Notes: generated from the letters alone by a model not told the origin. DNA of 64,000 bases from an uncultured Eubacteriales bacterium (GCA_900319795.1 ONPU01000002.1:119681-183680), one strand, 5' to 3'; numbered from the stretch's first letter, positions 34,057 through 43,314 are shown. Program-made: numbers and translations.

Positions 34057-34926
34057 TTACAGACCCTCGGCGATCTCCATGAGATACTGGCCGTACGCGG
34101 TTTTAAGCAGCGGCTGCGCAAGCTTCTCCAGCTGCTCCCTGTCGATGAAACCGCGCTTGTAAGCAATCTCCTCAATGCAGGAAATATAGAGCCCCTGCCT
34201 CTTCTGGAATGCCGACACGAAATCCGCCGCGTCAAGCAGCATGTCGTGATTGCCGGTATCGAGCCACGCAAAGCCCCTGCCCAGCGTCTCGACATACAGA
34301 TCCCCGCGATCCAGGTACGCGTTGTTGACGCTCGTGATTTCAAGCTCACCTCTTGCGGACGGTTTGACGGCGGCCGCGATGTCAACCACGTCATTGTCAT
34401 AGAAATACAGTCCCGGAACGGCGTACTTGGATTTCGGGTTCTCCGGCTTTTCTTCGATCGAAATCGCCTTGCCGTTGGCGTCGAACTCGACTACGCCGTA
34501 TTCACGCGGATCTTTGACATAATAGCCGAAAATCGTGGCCCCCTTTTCCCTGGCAGCCGCTCTCTTCAACACCTCGCTGAAGCTCTGTCCGTAGAAAATG
34601 TTGTCTCCGAGCACGAGCGCCACGTTGTCATTTCCGATAAATTCACGGCCGATGATAAATGCGTCAGCCAGCCCGCGGGGCTTATCCTGTATCGCGTAGG
34701 AGAAACTCATTCCGAGCTGGGAACCGTCACCGAACAGTTCCTCAAAGACGGGCAGATCCCGGGGAGTCGAGATAATCAGAACTTCCCTGATGCCTGCCAG
34801 CATCAGCGTCGACAGAGGATAGTAGATCATCGGCTTGTCATAGACCGGCATGATCTGCTTGCTGACCGCCTTTGTCAGCGGATAAAGCCTGGTCCCGGAT
34901 CCTCCGGCGAGAATAATTCCCTTCAT
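34057..34926 (-). CDS. rfbA: Glucose-1-phosphate thymidylyltransferase
   Basis: First step of dTDP-rhamnose synthesis, making dTDP-glucose from dTTP and glucose-1-phosphate. It has 290 residues. '[18 protein letters not shown]' is the nucleotide-binding start, '[11 protein letters not shown]' holds the metal-binding Asp and '[10 protein letters not shown]' the sugar site. The start at 34926 has AGGAGGG; the frame extends to 34995, but that extension covers the promoter. It heads the unit rfbA-rfbC-wzm-wzt and possibly the metal transporter. Confidence 0.96.
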   Translation of the reverse strand: MKGIILAGGSGTRLYPLTKAVSKQIMPVYDKPMIYYPLSTLMLAGIREVLIISTPRDLPVFEELFGDGSQLGMSFSYAIQDKPRGLADAFIIGREFIGNDNVALVLGDNIFYGQSFSEVLKRAAAREKGATIFGYYVKDPREYGVVEFDANGKAISIEEKPENPKSKYAVPGLYFYDNDVVDIAAAVKPSARGELEITSVNNAYLDRGDLYVETLGRGFAWLDTGNHDMLLDAADFVSAFQKRQGLYISCIEEIAYKRGFIDREQLEKLAQPLLKTAYGQYLMEIAEGL

Positions 34927-34960
34927 GTGAAGCCCTCCTGTATTTCCTGATATTCCAAAG

Positions 34961-34990
34961 ATTATAACATGAACCTTCTTTTCTTGTAAA
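34961..34990 (-). promoter_or_regulatory. Sigma-A promoter of rfbA
   Basis: Minus strand TTTACA (34985-34990), an 18-base spacer and a perfect TATAAT (34961-34966), placed so that transcription begins about 30 bases before the rfbA start. Confidence 0.6.
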
Positions 34991-35022
34991 ACCATGCCGA
35001 CGGGAGATCTTTTACAGATCCG

Positions 35023-36069
35023 TCAGCCCGCAGTACACTCCCGGGAAGAAGCTTTTTTCTTCTTGTTGAGCGTTGAGGTGCGGTCCTTATAAAAACGGCT
35101 GACGTCAACGAGGAAAAAGGATGTGGTGTCCGTCTCCCGCGGAATGTCCGCTTTGACTACGGATTTCCCGTTTTCCTTACGCAAAACGACGCTGTCGCCT
35201 ATCGCCATATTGCGAAGGCTTACCGTCCCGTCGGAATTGCTCAGAATCCGGAATCTTCCTGAAGCGCTCTCTTTATTTCCCGAAAGCGTCAGATCCGAAC
35301 CGTTGACCGCCATCACGCCTCCCGTGTAATCGGAGCTCAGCCTCCACGATCCGTCTGAAAGCGCGGTCATAAGAAACACGCCCCTTGAAGAGCCGGAAAA
35401 CGTGTTGCATTTGATCTGCACTTTTCCCTTCTTTTTCTTCACAAACAGGAGCTTTTCGGGATTTTTGGAAGAAAGCAGCAGATACAGATGACCGTCCACA
35501 GGTGTATCCGCAGGAGTACAGCCGAAGAAGTGCCGGGGCATCTGCCCGTCAAGCGCTTTCATCCGCCAGATCGCGTCCGGTTCTCTCCCGCCTCCCGGAC
35601 GGGTGTAATAACTCTGCGAGACCGAGCCCGTAGTCGGCGAAGAACCATTGCAGCCGACTACCTGCAGGGCGCCGACATACATGACGACGTGTCCCCTCGG
35701 CGTTCCGTCTTCCTCAAAACCTTCCGTCCAGAAGAGGACATCTCCCGGTATGGCGTCTTCGATCCGGTCCACCCGGACCGTCTCGGGAACATTTCCGCTT
35801 CCCCAGGTCGTCGATTTCTGCCATTCATCGAGAAGTCCGAAATGATTGAAGATGTGGAACAGGAACCACGAACAGTCCGATTCCCCTCCCTCGTGCAGTT
35901 CTTCGCGGGCGCCGAGCCTGTAGCTGATCTTTCCGACCCAACTCATGGCATAGTCCGCTACTTCCCTCGGGGAAACGCCGGAATCCGTCCCGTCTTCCGC
36001 TCTTACCTCCAAGGGAACTAACGAAAGCGTCAGTATCAGGCATAAAAGAAATGCTGCTCTTGCTCTCAA
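35023..36069 (-). CDS. Secreted NlpC/P60-like cysteine hydrolase with C-terminal beta domain
   Basis: Probable cell-wall hydrolase or amidase, 348 residues. A signal peptide (cleavage near 'VRAED') is followed by an NlpC/P60-like domain with catalytic Cys in 'GGESDCSWFLFHIF' and His in 'GHVVMYVG'; 'IPGDVLFW' is also characteristic. The C-terminal 150 residues ('GHLYLLLSSKNP...', 'GGVMAVNGSDLTLSGN', 'GTVSLRNMAIGDSVVL') are beta-rich with three loose repeats and may be a beta-trefoil binding domain. The start is TTG (36069) overlapping the stop of the ATP-grasp gene (TTGA), with GAGGT upstream. Substrate unknown; action on peptidoglycan or on the modified polymer is inferred. Confidence 0.8.
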   Translation of the reverse strand: MRARAAFLLCLILTLSLVPLEVRAEDGTDSGVSPREVADYAMSWVGKISYRLGAREELHEGGESDCSWFLFHIFNHFGLLDEWQKSTTWGSGNVPETVRVDRIEDAIPGDVLFWTEGFEEDGTPRGHVVMYVGALQVVGCNGSSPTTGSVSQSYYTRPGGGREPDAIWRMKALDGQMPRHFFGCTPADTPVDGHLYLLLSSKNPEKLLFVKKKKGKVQIKCNTFSGSSRGVFLMTALSDGSWRLSSDYTGGVMAVNGSDLTLSGNKESASGRFRILSNSDGTVSLRNMAIGDSVVLRKENGKSVVKADIPRETDTTSFFLVDVSRFYKDRTSTLNKKKKASSRECTAG

Positions 36070-37322
36070 TCAGATACCTCTTCTGTTTTATAGATCATCT
36101 CATTGCCCTGATCGTCTTTCGCGGACATCCGGCCGGTCAGTTCCGCGGTCAGTTGTTCCAGCTCCGCGCGTGATTCCGCCGCTATATGATAGCGCGCAAA
36201 ATAAGGTCTCTCTCCGACCGGTCCGACGGTCTCTCCCTCGCTGTAAAACAGCTCGCTCAGCCGCACCTGAGGGTGTGAGCAAAGCTCTTTAGCCACGCCA
36301 AGATCCGCAAGTCTGCCTTCTTTTGCCCAGAAATACAGCACCGCGGCATATCCGTCGCCCAGCGGACGGCATTCTTCCAGTATTTTATCAACTTCCTGGT
36401 CGTTTCCTTCGGCCGCCGCAATAAGCAGATCCTCCAAGGAAACATGGCATGCGTCTTCCAGAAGTTCGTGCTCATAGCCTAAGAAGCGGGCCGCGATCTC
36501 ATTGACGCAGACTCCGTTAACGGGATCCGCGAAGCACTGCATGCACAGCGGGCCGTCCTTCTGCCCGGTCGCTCCGATGTATTTCTGCAGAAGCTCCCGC
36601 GCGGGATCGAGAATCGTTTCCACGGAACGGGAGGGGTAGACATTTCTCGTGCTGAACGGAATCGTTCCCGGAATAAACTCCGTTTTTTCCCGGTCACAGA
36701 TCCCGAGAACATGGACGATCCCATTTCTTACCCAGCACTGAACATTGTACTCATTGCCGCTCTGGTACTCTTCGGCAAGCATGGCGTGCATGTCCGGATA
36801 GAGCTGTGTCATTTTCTGAAAATGAATCCGCGCGTCTTCCGCCGTTTTCGCGATGCAGATCCCCCTTGATCCATACAGATCCAGCGGTTTGATTACCAGA
36901 GGGAAATGAAGGCCGGCGAGCTCATTTTCATCAAATGGCTCGTGGAGCACGCACCCATTCGGAGAGGAAAGGCCCAGTGACTGAAGCGTTCGTTTCATGA
37001 CCCCTTTGTCTCTGTAAAACGGGATCTGCTCCGGCTTCAAATGATAGGGCAGCCCTGCTCTGTCGGCAATTTTGACCGCCTCTTCCAGAAGAAGATCCGA
37101 AAAAGAGGTCGTTATGGCCGTCACGCCTTCCTGTTTCGCGATTGACGCGACCGTTTCCGTATCCCGGATATCCGCGTCATAAGACCGCGAGGCATATTTT
37201 TTGGCGTCCGTTCCGGGGTTCGCGTCCACGACAACCGTCTTTATTCCCCGGCTTTCCGCCTTCCGTACCAGTTCCGTGAATTCCGTAAGGGAACCGAGAA
37301 CCAGCAGTTTTGTATCTGACAT
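36066..37322 (-). CDS. ATP-grasp family ligase
   Basis: A 418-residue enzyme resembling biotin carboxylase/carbamoyl phosphate synthetase-type ATP-grasp ligases. The pre-ATP domain is 'LLVLGSLTEFTELVRKAES'. The ATP-grasp begins near 'YRDKGVMKRTLQSLGLSSP', with 'FPLVIKPLDLYGSRGI' (ATP-binding Lys and Gly loop) and 'GVCVNEIAARFLGYEHEL' (metal-binding Glu/Asn). Such enzymes in surface-glycan loci join an amino acid or carboxylate to an amine. A DegT-like gene directly upstream might supply an amino sugar. The product is not predictable. A strong AAAGGAG precedes the ATG. Confidence 0.8.
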   Translation of the reverse strand: MSDTKLLVLGSLTEFTELVRKAESRGIKTVVVDANPGTDAKKYASRSYDADIRDTETVASIAKQEGVTAITTSFSDLLLEEAVKIADRAGLPYHLKPEQIPFYRDKGVMKRTLQSLGLSSPNGCVLHEPFDENELAGLHFPLVIKPLDLYGSRGICIAKTAEDARIHFQKMTQLYPDMHAMLAEEYQSGNEYNVQCWVRNGIVHVLGICDREKTEFIPGTIPFSTRNVYPSRSVETILDPARELLQKYIGATGQKDGPLCMQCFADPVNGVCVNEIAARFLGYEHELLEDACHVSLEDLLIAAAEGNDQEVDKILEECRPLGDGYAAVLYFWAKEGRLADLGVAKELCSHPQVRLSELFYSEGETVGPVGERPYFARYHIAAESRAELEQLTAELTGRMSAKDDQGNEMIYKTEEVSD

Positions 37323-37338
37323 GATGATTGATCTCCTT

Positions 37339-38325
37339 TTACTCTTCCCCGATGAGCCTCAAAACCGCCTCCGCGACGGTCTTCATCTCCGAAGCCCCAT
37401 AGCGCTGGTCACAGGGAAGCGCGAGAATATCCGAAGCATATCTGTATTCCAGTGACCCTTGCGGCATCTCGTCTATCACATTTCGCCAGTAGGTCGGCAC
37501 GTAAATATTCTCCTTCGCCAGTTCCTTCCGGATCCGGCTCCCGTCCCTGATCAGCAGGGGATAGCAGAACGCTCCGCCCTCAGGCGTCTTCAGAATACCC
37601 TTTTGTTTCAGTTCGTTCACCGCTCCGAGCAGTTCGTCGAGAATCCCGAAATTCGTGTTTCTTACCGACGCCGCATATTCATAATCGATGCCTCGCATAA
37701 GATTCTCCGTGAGGGCGGACATCCTCTTCGGCTCCGCGCCCACATAGCTTTCGGCATTCTCAAGCATCTGCCGGTAGAATTCAGACGCATTTCTCTCATA
37801 ACGTCCGAGCACATGGGCAAAGCGCGTATGGGATTCATCCTGCTCTTTGGGCAAAGAAATATCCTCCGCCGCGAACAGATAGGCTCCGTCCGTCACTCCG
37901 AAGAACTTCCTGACAGACATCAGAGCAGGCATGCCCGCGGGCGGTTCCTGAAAGAAGGAATGTGTAAAATCGAGGAACACATTTCCCCATCGTTTCTTCA
38001 TCGCAAGGAGCCTGTCGTTGTCGATCTGGCCGTAGAAATTCACGACAAAAAGGCATTCGTCCTCTTCCATGGGACGGTCCGGAAGATCCTTTTCATCCGG
38101 TGTAAAATCCGGCAGGATTCCGTAAAAGAGGAGTTCCATTTCCTCTTTTTTAAGCGCGTCCGTGACAGAAGTGCACAAAAAACGGGGAAGCCAGACCCTG
38201 CGCGCGCCCGTTTCCTTAAGATAGAGCGCCGCTGCCGTTCTTCCCAGATTCAGTTTCATGGCATGGGGATAGAGTTCATTTCCCCTGAAATGTTCCGCTT
38301 CGAGATATCCGCCGATTTCTTTCAA
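37339..38325 (-). CDS. DegT/DnrJ-like PLP-dependent enzyme, divergent
   Basis: A fold-type I PLP protein, 328 residues, shorter than usual sugar aminotransferases (about 370-390). 'NVFLDFTHSFFQEP' holds the Asp that contacts the PLP nitrogen. 'LMSVRKFFGVTDGAYLF' holds the likely Schiff-base Lys, a variant seen in atypical DegT relatives. 'LPRFLCTSVTDALKK' near the N-terminus is the usual cofactor region. It starts at TTG (38325), two bases after the GT2 stop, with a weak ribosome site. It may make a 4-amino or 3-amino sugar or a related amine. The annotation is based on motifs and is moderate. Confidence 0.72.
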   Translation of the reverse strand: MKEIGGYLEAEHFRGNELYPHAMKLNLGRTAAALYLKETGARRVWLPRFLCTSVTDALKKEEMELLFYGILPDFTPDEKDLPDRPMEEDECLFVVNFYGQIDNDRLLAMKKRWGNVFLDFTHSFFQEPPAGMPALMSVRKFFGVTDGAYLFAAEDISLPKEQDESHTRFAHVLGRYERNASEFYRQMLENAESYVGAEPKRMSALTENLMRGIDYEYAASVRNTNFGILDELLGAVNELKQKGILKTPEGGAFCYPLLIRDGSRIRKELAKENIYVPTYWRNVIDEMPQGSLEYRYASDILALPCDQRYGASEMKTVAEAVLRLIGEE

Positions 38326-38327
38326 TC

Positions 38328-39254
38328 TTACAACTCTTTCTTTCTGATCGTATACTGTGGCATCTTCTTGGCTTCATTTAGGACATGCAGCATATAGTCT
38401 CCGAGAATCCCGACTGACAGAAGCGTCAGGCCCGTCGAAGCCAGGAGCACCAGGATGATGGATGTCCATCCGGGTACCGAAATCCTGCCGGTCAGATACT
38501 GGATCAGAAATACGAAGCCCAGAATGATACTGATGAGAAATGTCACGATTCCGATGTTCCTGACAATGATCAGCGGAAGCGCGGAATGCGTAGTAATATC
38601 GTAAATGAGGTCATGGACCAGTCTTCGGAAGCTGTAACCGCTGTGGCCGTATGCCCTCGCGTCGTGATGCACGTCCACATTGATGATCCTGTTGGAGTTC
38701 ATCACCAGAAGGTTGCCGATCTGCGGAAGGTGGACCGTCGTATCCATGATGGCGTCCGCGATAAAACGGCGCATCAGTCTGAAGGACGTAATCTCCAGAT
38801 CCGGGTCCTTGTTCAGCATCTTCGTGGTCATGGAAACCGACACCCAGGTGCCGAGCCTTCTGACCAGGTTGTGTTTCCTGTTCTCATAGCGGGCCAGAAT
38901 GACATCCACGTCGTCCCGTTCGTTCATCACCTTGATCATCTTCGGGATCTCTTCGGGCGGATGCTGAAGGTCGTCGTCCATGGTAATGACAAAGTCGCCG
39001 CTCACATAATGGAAGCCGCACAGAAGTGCCGGATGCTGCCCGAAATTGCGCGCCATCTGGATGATCTTGACACGCGGATCGGCATTGTGCAGCTTTTCCA
39101 TGATCTCAAACGAGTGGTCCTTTGATCCGTCGTCGACGAGTATGAGTTCGAAATCCTCGTGGAGGACTTCTTCGAAGACGGCTTTCAGTCTGGAGTACAG
39201 GGGCTCCAGTGTATGTTCGGAATTATATACAGGTACTACAACTGAATAGAGCAT
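38328..39254 (-). CDS. Polyprenyl-phosphate glycosyltransferase, GtrB/ArnC-like
   Basis: A 308-residue GT2 that moves a sugar from a nucleotide donor to undecaprenyl phosphate at the inner face, for later use outside. 'SVVVPVYNSEHTLEPLYSRL' is the start, 'ITMDDDLQHPPEEIPK' the metal site, and two C-terminal membrane segments lie at about 230-290. GAGG lies seven bases before the ATG. It heads the small operon with the DegT-like, ATP-grasp and NlpC/P60 genes, and shares the intergenic space with a divergent membrane protein gene. Confidence 0.9.
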   Translation of the reverse strand: MLYSVVVPVYNSEHTLEPLYSRLKAVFEEVLHEDFELILVDDGSKDHSFEIMEKLHNADPRVKIIQMARNFGQHPALLCGFHYVSGDFVITMDDDLQHPPEEIPKMIKVMNERDDVDVILARYENRKHNLVRRLGTWVSVSMTTKMLNKDPDLEITSFRLMRRFIADAIMDTTVHLPQIGNLLVMNSNRIINVDVHHDARAYGHSGYSFRRLVHDLIYDITTHSALPLIIVRNIGIVTFLISIILGFVFLIQYLTGRISVPGWTSIILVLLASTGLTLLSVGILGDYMLHVLNEAKKMPQYTIRKKEL

Positions 39255-39288
39255 GCTTTAACCTCGTGAATGATAAAAATCCACGATC

Positions 39289-39317
39289 ATTCTACCATGA
39301 ACGTGCCTCTTTCGCAA
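39289..39317 (-). promoter_or_regulatory. Promoter for GtrB-like gene (minus)
   Basis: Minus strand TTGCGA (39312-39317), a 17-base spacer and TAGAAT (39289-39294) preceded by TG at the extended -10 position. Its -35 abuts the -35 of the divergent promoter. Confidence 0.5.
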
Positions 39318-39347
39318 TTGCATGCACTCCCCGCTCTATGGTATGAT
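39318..39347 (+). promoter_or_regulatory. Promoter for membrane protein gene (plus)
   Basis: Plus strand TTGCAT (39318-39323), an 18-base spacer and TATGAT (39342-39347) with a TG extension. It lies about 80 bases before the start at 39428. Confidence 0.4.
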
Positions 39348-39427
39348 CTCGGAATGGTACTTCGGCTTTCATCGCCAGCGTCAGCTTTTGACGTGTCGGA
39401 AAAACAAATCGAGCAAGGATGATACAT

Positions 39428-40687
39428 ATGAACAAACTCACGAAAAAGGATTCCGCGAAGATCCTCTGGATTCTGATCTTCGCAATACTGTATATCGCCG
39501 TCGGTGCCTTCTCATACCGGCTGTACCTCCGCCAGGCCATCCATTTTGAAGGCCCTATGGGTACGTACCGCGCGGATCTGGGGCCTCATATCGAAGCGGG
39601 CCTTACAGGCGACGGCTACAGCCTGATGGAAGTGCTCTACCGCTTCCTCCTCGTGAATCTGGGCCTCAATGAAAAGGCCATCGCCGTTGTTTTGGCATTT
39701 CTCACGGTCGGCTGCGTTCCGCTGGCCTATAAATTCATGAGAAATCTGAACCCCGATTCGGATCCGCGGCTCATTCATCTGCTCGGTTTCGCTTCTCTGT
39801 TCGTCTTCGCGATTTATATGCCCTTCCTGAACCCCCAGTGGCAGATGGGCATGCAGAACGGCACAAACTGGCACAATGACACTTATATGGCCATGCGCTT
39901 TTTCGCGATGCTGGTCATCCTGTTCTATTTCGCGCATCATGAAACATACCGGGAGCGCTTTACCGCGAAGGACTTCATCCTTTTTACGGTTCTTATGACG
40001 GTCACGAACATGATCAAGGCGAGCTTTTTGCTGGCATTTGCTCCGGCGATGGGATTGGTGCTTCTCTATGACTGCATCCGCGACAGGGGAAAGACGATTC
40101 TTCGGCAGATCCTCTTCGGCCTGCCGGTGCTTCTGTCCGTTCCGATTCTACTCATTCAGATGACGCTGCTCTTCCCGTCGGGAGGAGACGGCTCCTCCGG
40201 CAGCATGATCGGAATGTCCTTCGCTTACATTGTCAGGCTCTACGCGAAACATCCGCTGGCGGCGGTCCTTCAGTCCACCGCGTTTCCGCTGCTCGTATTC
40301 CTTCGCAACCGGAAGCTGCTCGGAAAAGACCGCGTCTTTACGACCTGCTGGCTGATCTGGCTGTTCGGATTCATCCAGTTCTTCTTTTTCCACGAGGAAG
40401 GACCGAGAAAGGATCACTGCAACCTGATCTGGGGATACAGCTTCTGCATGTACCTCGTATTTCTGCTTTGCTTCGCTCTCTTTTCAAAGAGCCTTCATGA
40501 AACAACCGAAAAAATAAAACGCGGCGCCAAAGGCGCCGGCGTCTTGACTGCCGCCGGAGAACTTCCGCGAACGGAAGTCCTGTACCATGCGGCAGGTATT
40601 ATTCTGTTTTTCGCTCATCTGATTTCCGGAATCGCGTATTTCTCACTTGCTCTTCAGGGAGCTTCGATCCGCGTTCCTCTTCCGTAA
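39428..40687 (+). CDS. Polytopic membrane protein, unknown (GT-C-like)
   Basis: A 419-residue integral membrane protein with about ten hydrophobic segments. An early extracytoplasmic loop has 'TYRADLGPHIEAGLTGDGYS', with acidic residues where GT-C transferases keep their catalytic Asp. I do not recognise a named family. The start at 39428 is preferred to 39419 because AAGG lies nine bases before it. It faces the GtrB-like gene across a divergent promoter region, and such pairs often work together as donor synthase and outer-face transferase. It ends 5 bases before the convergent carboxypeptidase gene. Confidence 0.65.
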   Translation: MNKLTKKDSAKILWILIFAILYIAVGAFSYRLYLRQAIHFEGPMGTYRADLGPHIEAGLTGDGYSLMEVLYRFLLVNLGLNEKAIAVVLAFLTVGCVPLAYKFMRNLNPDSDPRLIHLLGFASLFVFAIYMPFLNPQWQMGMQNGTNWHNDTYMAMRFFAMLVILFYFAHHETYRERFTAKDFILFTVLMTVTNMIKASFLLAFAPAMGLVLLYDCIRDRGKTILRQILFGLPVLLSVPILLIQMTLLFPSGGDGSSGSMIGMSFAYIVRLYAKHPLAAVLQSTAFPLLVFLRNRKLLGKDRVFTTCWLIWLFGFIQFFFFHEEGPRKDHCNLIWGYSFCMYLVFLLCFALFSKSLHETTEKIKRGAKGAGVLTAAGELPRTEVLYHAAGIILFFAHLISGIAYFSLALQGASIRVPLP

Positions 40688-40692
40688 AGGCT

Positions 40693-42081
40693 TTACTTTC
40701 TCTTAAAGAGCGCGGAGATGATCACCAGAATGAGTCCCAGAAGGACAAGGAATGACAGTACCGAAATGACAAGAAATGCCGGACGCGCGATGGAGATGCC
40801 AAACGGAAGCTCCACTCGATCGTTGCCTTCATTGAGGGTCACATTTTCGGAAAGAGGCTGCTGATTCTCCGTCTCATCCGTCTGAACCGTCGCGCTGCCG
40901 TCATCGGCTGCCGCGCCGGTGTCCGCGGTCTCCTCCGGAGTCGGTGTTTCTTCCGGAGTCGGGGTCGGAGTCTCAACCGGCTTTTCTCTCAGGATCGTGC
41001 TCGTTCCGACCTTCACGCCCGACCAGTAATAGACGGTTTCAATCCGTTCCCTGCCGTCCTCTTCTTCTGTGACGGTCTCTTCTTTTTCGCAGTCCTCAAT
41101 GCCCTTCTTCTTCGGAGTCAGGACTTTCCCGCCTTCGATCAGTTCCTCATTTTCCGCCGGCTTCACCGTTCTGGTCTTCCATTTGGAATAACCGTAAGAG
41201 AACGCGGCTTTCGTATCGTTGTAGGAATTGCCGATTCCCTGCGCGTGAAGGGTGATGCAGATCATGAGGCGGCCTTTTCTTTCGGCAAATGTAGCCAGGC
41301 AGTTCTGCGCCAGATCCGTATAGCCCGTCTTTCCTCCGCAGACGCCCTTGATCGGGAAATTCTCCGGCTCGGAAATGGACGGATGGTGATTGGTAATCTC
41401 TCTTGGCGCGTAGATCTCGGATGCGGCAATCGTATAATGCGTCGTTCCCGTGATTTCCCTGAAGGTCTCATTTTGCATGGCTGCAAGGGAGATCAGGGCC
41501 AGATCATGCGCGGTGGACACATGACCTTCCGCTGGCATTCCGCAGGCATTTACAAAATGAGTCCCCGTGCAGCCGAGCTCTTCGGCTTTCTGGTTCATCA
41601 TCGCCACGAAATTCTCTACGGAACCGCCGATGTGCTCCGCCACCTGCGTAGCCATATCATTGGCGGATGCCAGCATCACGCCGTAAAGCATGTCCCTTAA
41701 CGTGAATGTCTCTCCCACTTCCGTATAGAGATTGGAGCTTCCGGATACCGCGTAGGCGGTTCCGGTCTCCGTCATCGTGACACGGTCGTCGAGATTTCCG
41801 TTCTCAAGCGCCACAAGCGTCGTCATGATCTTCGTCAGAGAGGCGGGAGGGGTCTGGACATCCATCCCCTTATTGATCAGAATCACCCCTGTCCGCGCGT
41901 CAAGAAGACAGACATAATCGGACACTTTCGCTGCCGCCTTGGGCCACCCTTCGATCCGGTTCGTCTCGATGGGATCCTCTTCCGTCTCGGCGGCATATAC
42001 CGCCTGCGGCAGCAGCATGGCCAGAATCATCAGGACGCTTAAGAGGGCCGCAAGCCTTCTTCTGCATTTCATTTTCCGCAT
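40693..42081 (-). CDS. D-alanyl-D-alanine carboxypeptidase (penicillin-binding protein 5 type)
   Basis: Membrane-anchored enzyme that trims the peptidoglycan stem peptide, 462 residues. There is a signal peptide (about 1-30), then 'PPASLTKIMT' (SxxK), 'MLASANDMA' (SxN) and 'GVCGGKTGYTD' (KTG), all intact. A Pro/Thr/Glu-rich linker ('TPTPEETPTPEE') and a C-terminal membrane segment ('FLVISVLSFLVLLGLILV') anchor it, instead of the usual amphipathic helix. It lies 24 bases after rfbB and is probably transcribed with it. Confidence 0.93.
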   Translation of the reverse strand: MRKMKCRRRLAALLSVLMILAMLLPQAVYAAETEEDPIETNRIEGWPKAAAKVSDYVCLLDARTGVILINKGMDVQTPPASLTKIMTTLVALENGNLDDRVTMTETGTAYAVSGSSNLYTEVGETFTLRDMLYGVMLASANDMATQVAEHIGGSVENFVAMMNQKAEELGCTGTHFVNACGMPAEGHVSTAHDLALISLAAMQNETFREITGTTHYTIAASEIYAPREITNHHPSISEPENFPIKGVCGGKTGYTDLAQNCLATFAERKGRLMICITLHAQGIGNSYNDTKAAFSYGYSKWKTRTVKPAENEELIEGGKVLTPKKKGIEDCEKEETVTEEEDGRERIETVYYWSGVKVGTSTILREKPVETPTPTPEETPTPEETADTGAAADDGSATVQTDETENQQPLSENVTLNEGNDRVELPFGISIARPAFLVISVLSFLVLLGLILVIISALFKRK

Positions 42082-42105
42082 GAATCCAAAAATCCTTTCC
42101 GGAAC

Positions 42106-43188
42106 TTATCGGTTCGCGTACATATCTTCGTAATACTTCAGATAATCACCCGAGGTGACATTCTGCATCCAATCGGCATGATCGAAATACCATTCGATCG
42201 TCTTTTTGATGCCTTCCTCAAAGCAGGTCTCCGGATACCAGCCGATCTCCTCTTTGATCTTGTCCGGGGCAATCGCGTATCTGCGGTCATGGCCCTTACG
42301 GTCTGTCACGTAGGTGATCAGGTCCTCATTGATATGGGCAAGACGCGGGTCGTCTTCCGGAAGCATATCCTGAAGCGTATCGAGGATCGTGTGGATGATC
42401 TGAATGTTCTGGCGCTCGTTGTGTCCGCCGATATTGTAGGTTTCGAACAGGCGGCCTTTCTCCTGCACCATGTCGATTCCCTTGCAGTGGTCTTCGACGA
42501 AGAGCCAGTCACGGACATTTTTGCCATCGCCGTAAACCGGCAGGGATTTGCCCTGAAGCGCGTTGTTGATCATAAGCGGGATCAGCTTCTCCGGGAACTG
42601 GTACGGGCCGTAGTTGTTGCTGCAGTTCGTAATATTTGCCGGGAAATGATACGTGTCCATGTAGGCCTTTACAAGGAAGTCCGAAGAGGCCTTGGACGCC
42701 GAATACGGGCTGTGCGGATCGTAGGGAGTTGTCTCATAGAAATAGCCTCCGTCTTCCGGCAGAGATCCGTAGACTTCGTCCGTCGAGACGTGCAGGAACT
42801 TGTGATCCGGCAGGAAACTTCCGTCCGGCTGCTCCCATGCCGCCTTCGCCGCGTTCAGCATGACCAGGGTTCCGAGCACGTTGGTCTTCACGAAGACTTC
42901 CGGATTCTTGATGCTGCGGTCAACATGGCTTTCCGCCGCGAAATGCACCACGCGCTGGATATCCTCTTCCTCAAAGATCTTCGAAATCGCCTCGCTGTCG
43001 CAGATGTCCGCTCTGACGAAGCGGTAGTTGTCCCTGCCTTCGATATCCTTCAGGTTCTCGAGATTGCCGGCATAAGTCAGCTTGTCCACATTGATGATTT
43101 TGATCTCGTCGCCGTATTTGCGGAACATATAATGAATATAATTGGATCCGATAAATCCGGCACCGCCGGTCACTAAATAAGTACGCAT
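42106..43188 (-). CDS. rfbB: dTDP-glucose 4,6-dehydratase
   Basis: Second step of dTDP-rhamnose synthesis and source of dTDP-4-keto-6-deoxyglucose, which WecE also uses. It has 360 residues. 'YLVTGGAGFIGSNYIHYM' binds NAD, 'STDEVYGSLP' and 'SPYSASKASSDF' hold the catalytic Thr/Asp/Glu and Tyr-Lys, and 'NNYGPYQFPEKLIPLMI' is the substrate loop. AAGGAAAG precedes the ATG. It is driven by the best-looking promoter in the window, with an 80-base leader containing an inverted repeat (CCGGCAT arms). Confidence 0.96.
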   Translation of the reverse strand: MRTYLVTGGAGFIGSNYIHYMFRKYGDEIKIINVDKLTYAGNLENLKDIEGRDNYRFVRADICDSEAISKIFEEEDIQRVVHFAAESHVDRSIKNPEVFVKTNVLGTLVMLNAAKAAWEQPDGSFLPDHKFLHVSTDEVYGSLPEDGGYFYETTPYDPHSPYSASKASSDFLVKAYMDTYHFPANITNCSNNYGPYQFPEKLIPLMINNALQGKSLPVYGDGKNVRDWLFVEDHCKGIDMVQEKGRLFETYNIGGHNERQNIQIIHTILDTLQDMLPEDDPRLAHINEDLITYVTDRKGHDRRYAIAPDKIKEEIGWYPETCFEEGIKKTIEWYFDHADWMQNVTSGDYLKYYEDMYANR

Positions 43189-43274
43189 ATACTTTCCTTT
43201 CGTTTAAATGGCATGTTTCAGAATGCCGGCATCTTCTGCTTCTTCTCATTATTCCTTACCGGCATACGCAGTTT

Positions 43275-43303
43275 ATTATATCATCCGGCCGAAAAGCTTT
43301 CAA
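43275..43303 (-). promoter_or_regulatory. Strong sigma-A promoter of rfbB
   Basis: Minus strand TTGAAA (43298-43303), a 17-base spacer and TATAAT (43275-43280) with a TG extension. The leader to rfbB holds a 7-bp inverted repeat, ATGCCGG/CCGGCAT. Confidence 0.7.
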
Positions 43304-43314
43304 TCCGCACTTAC

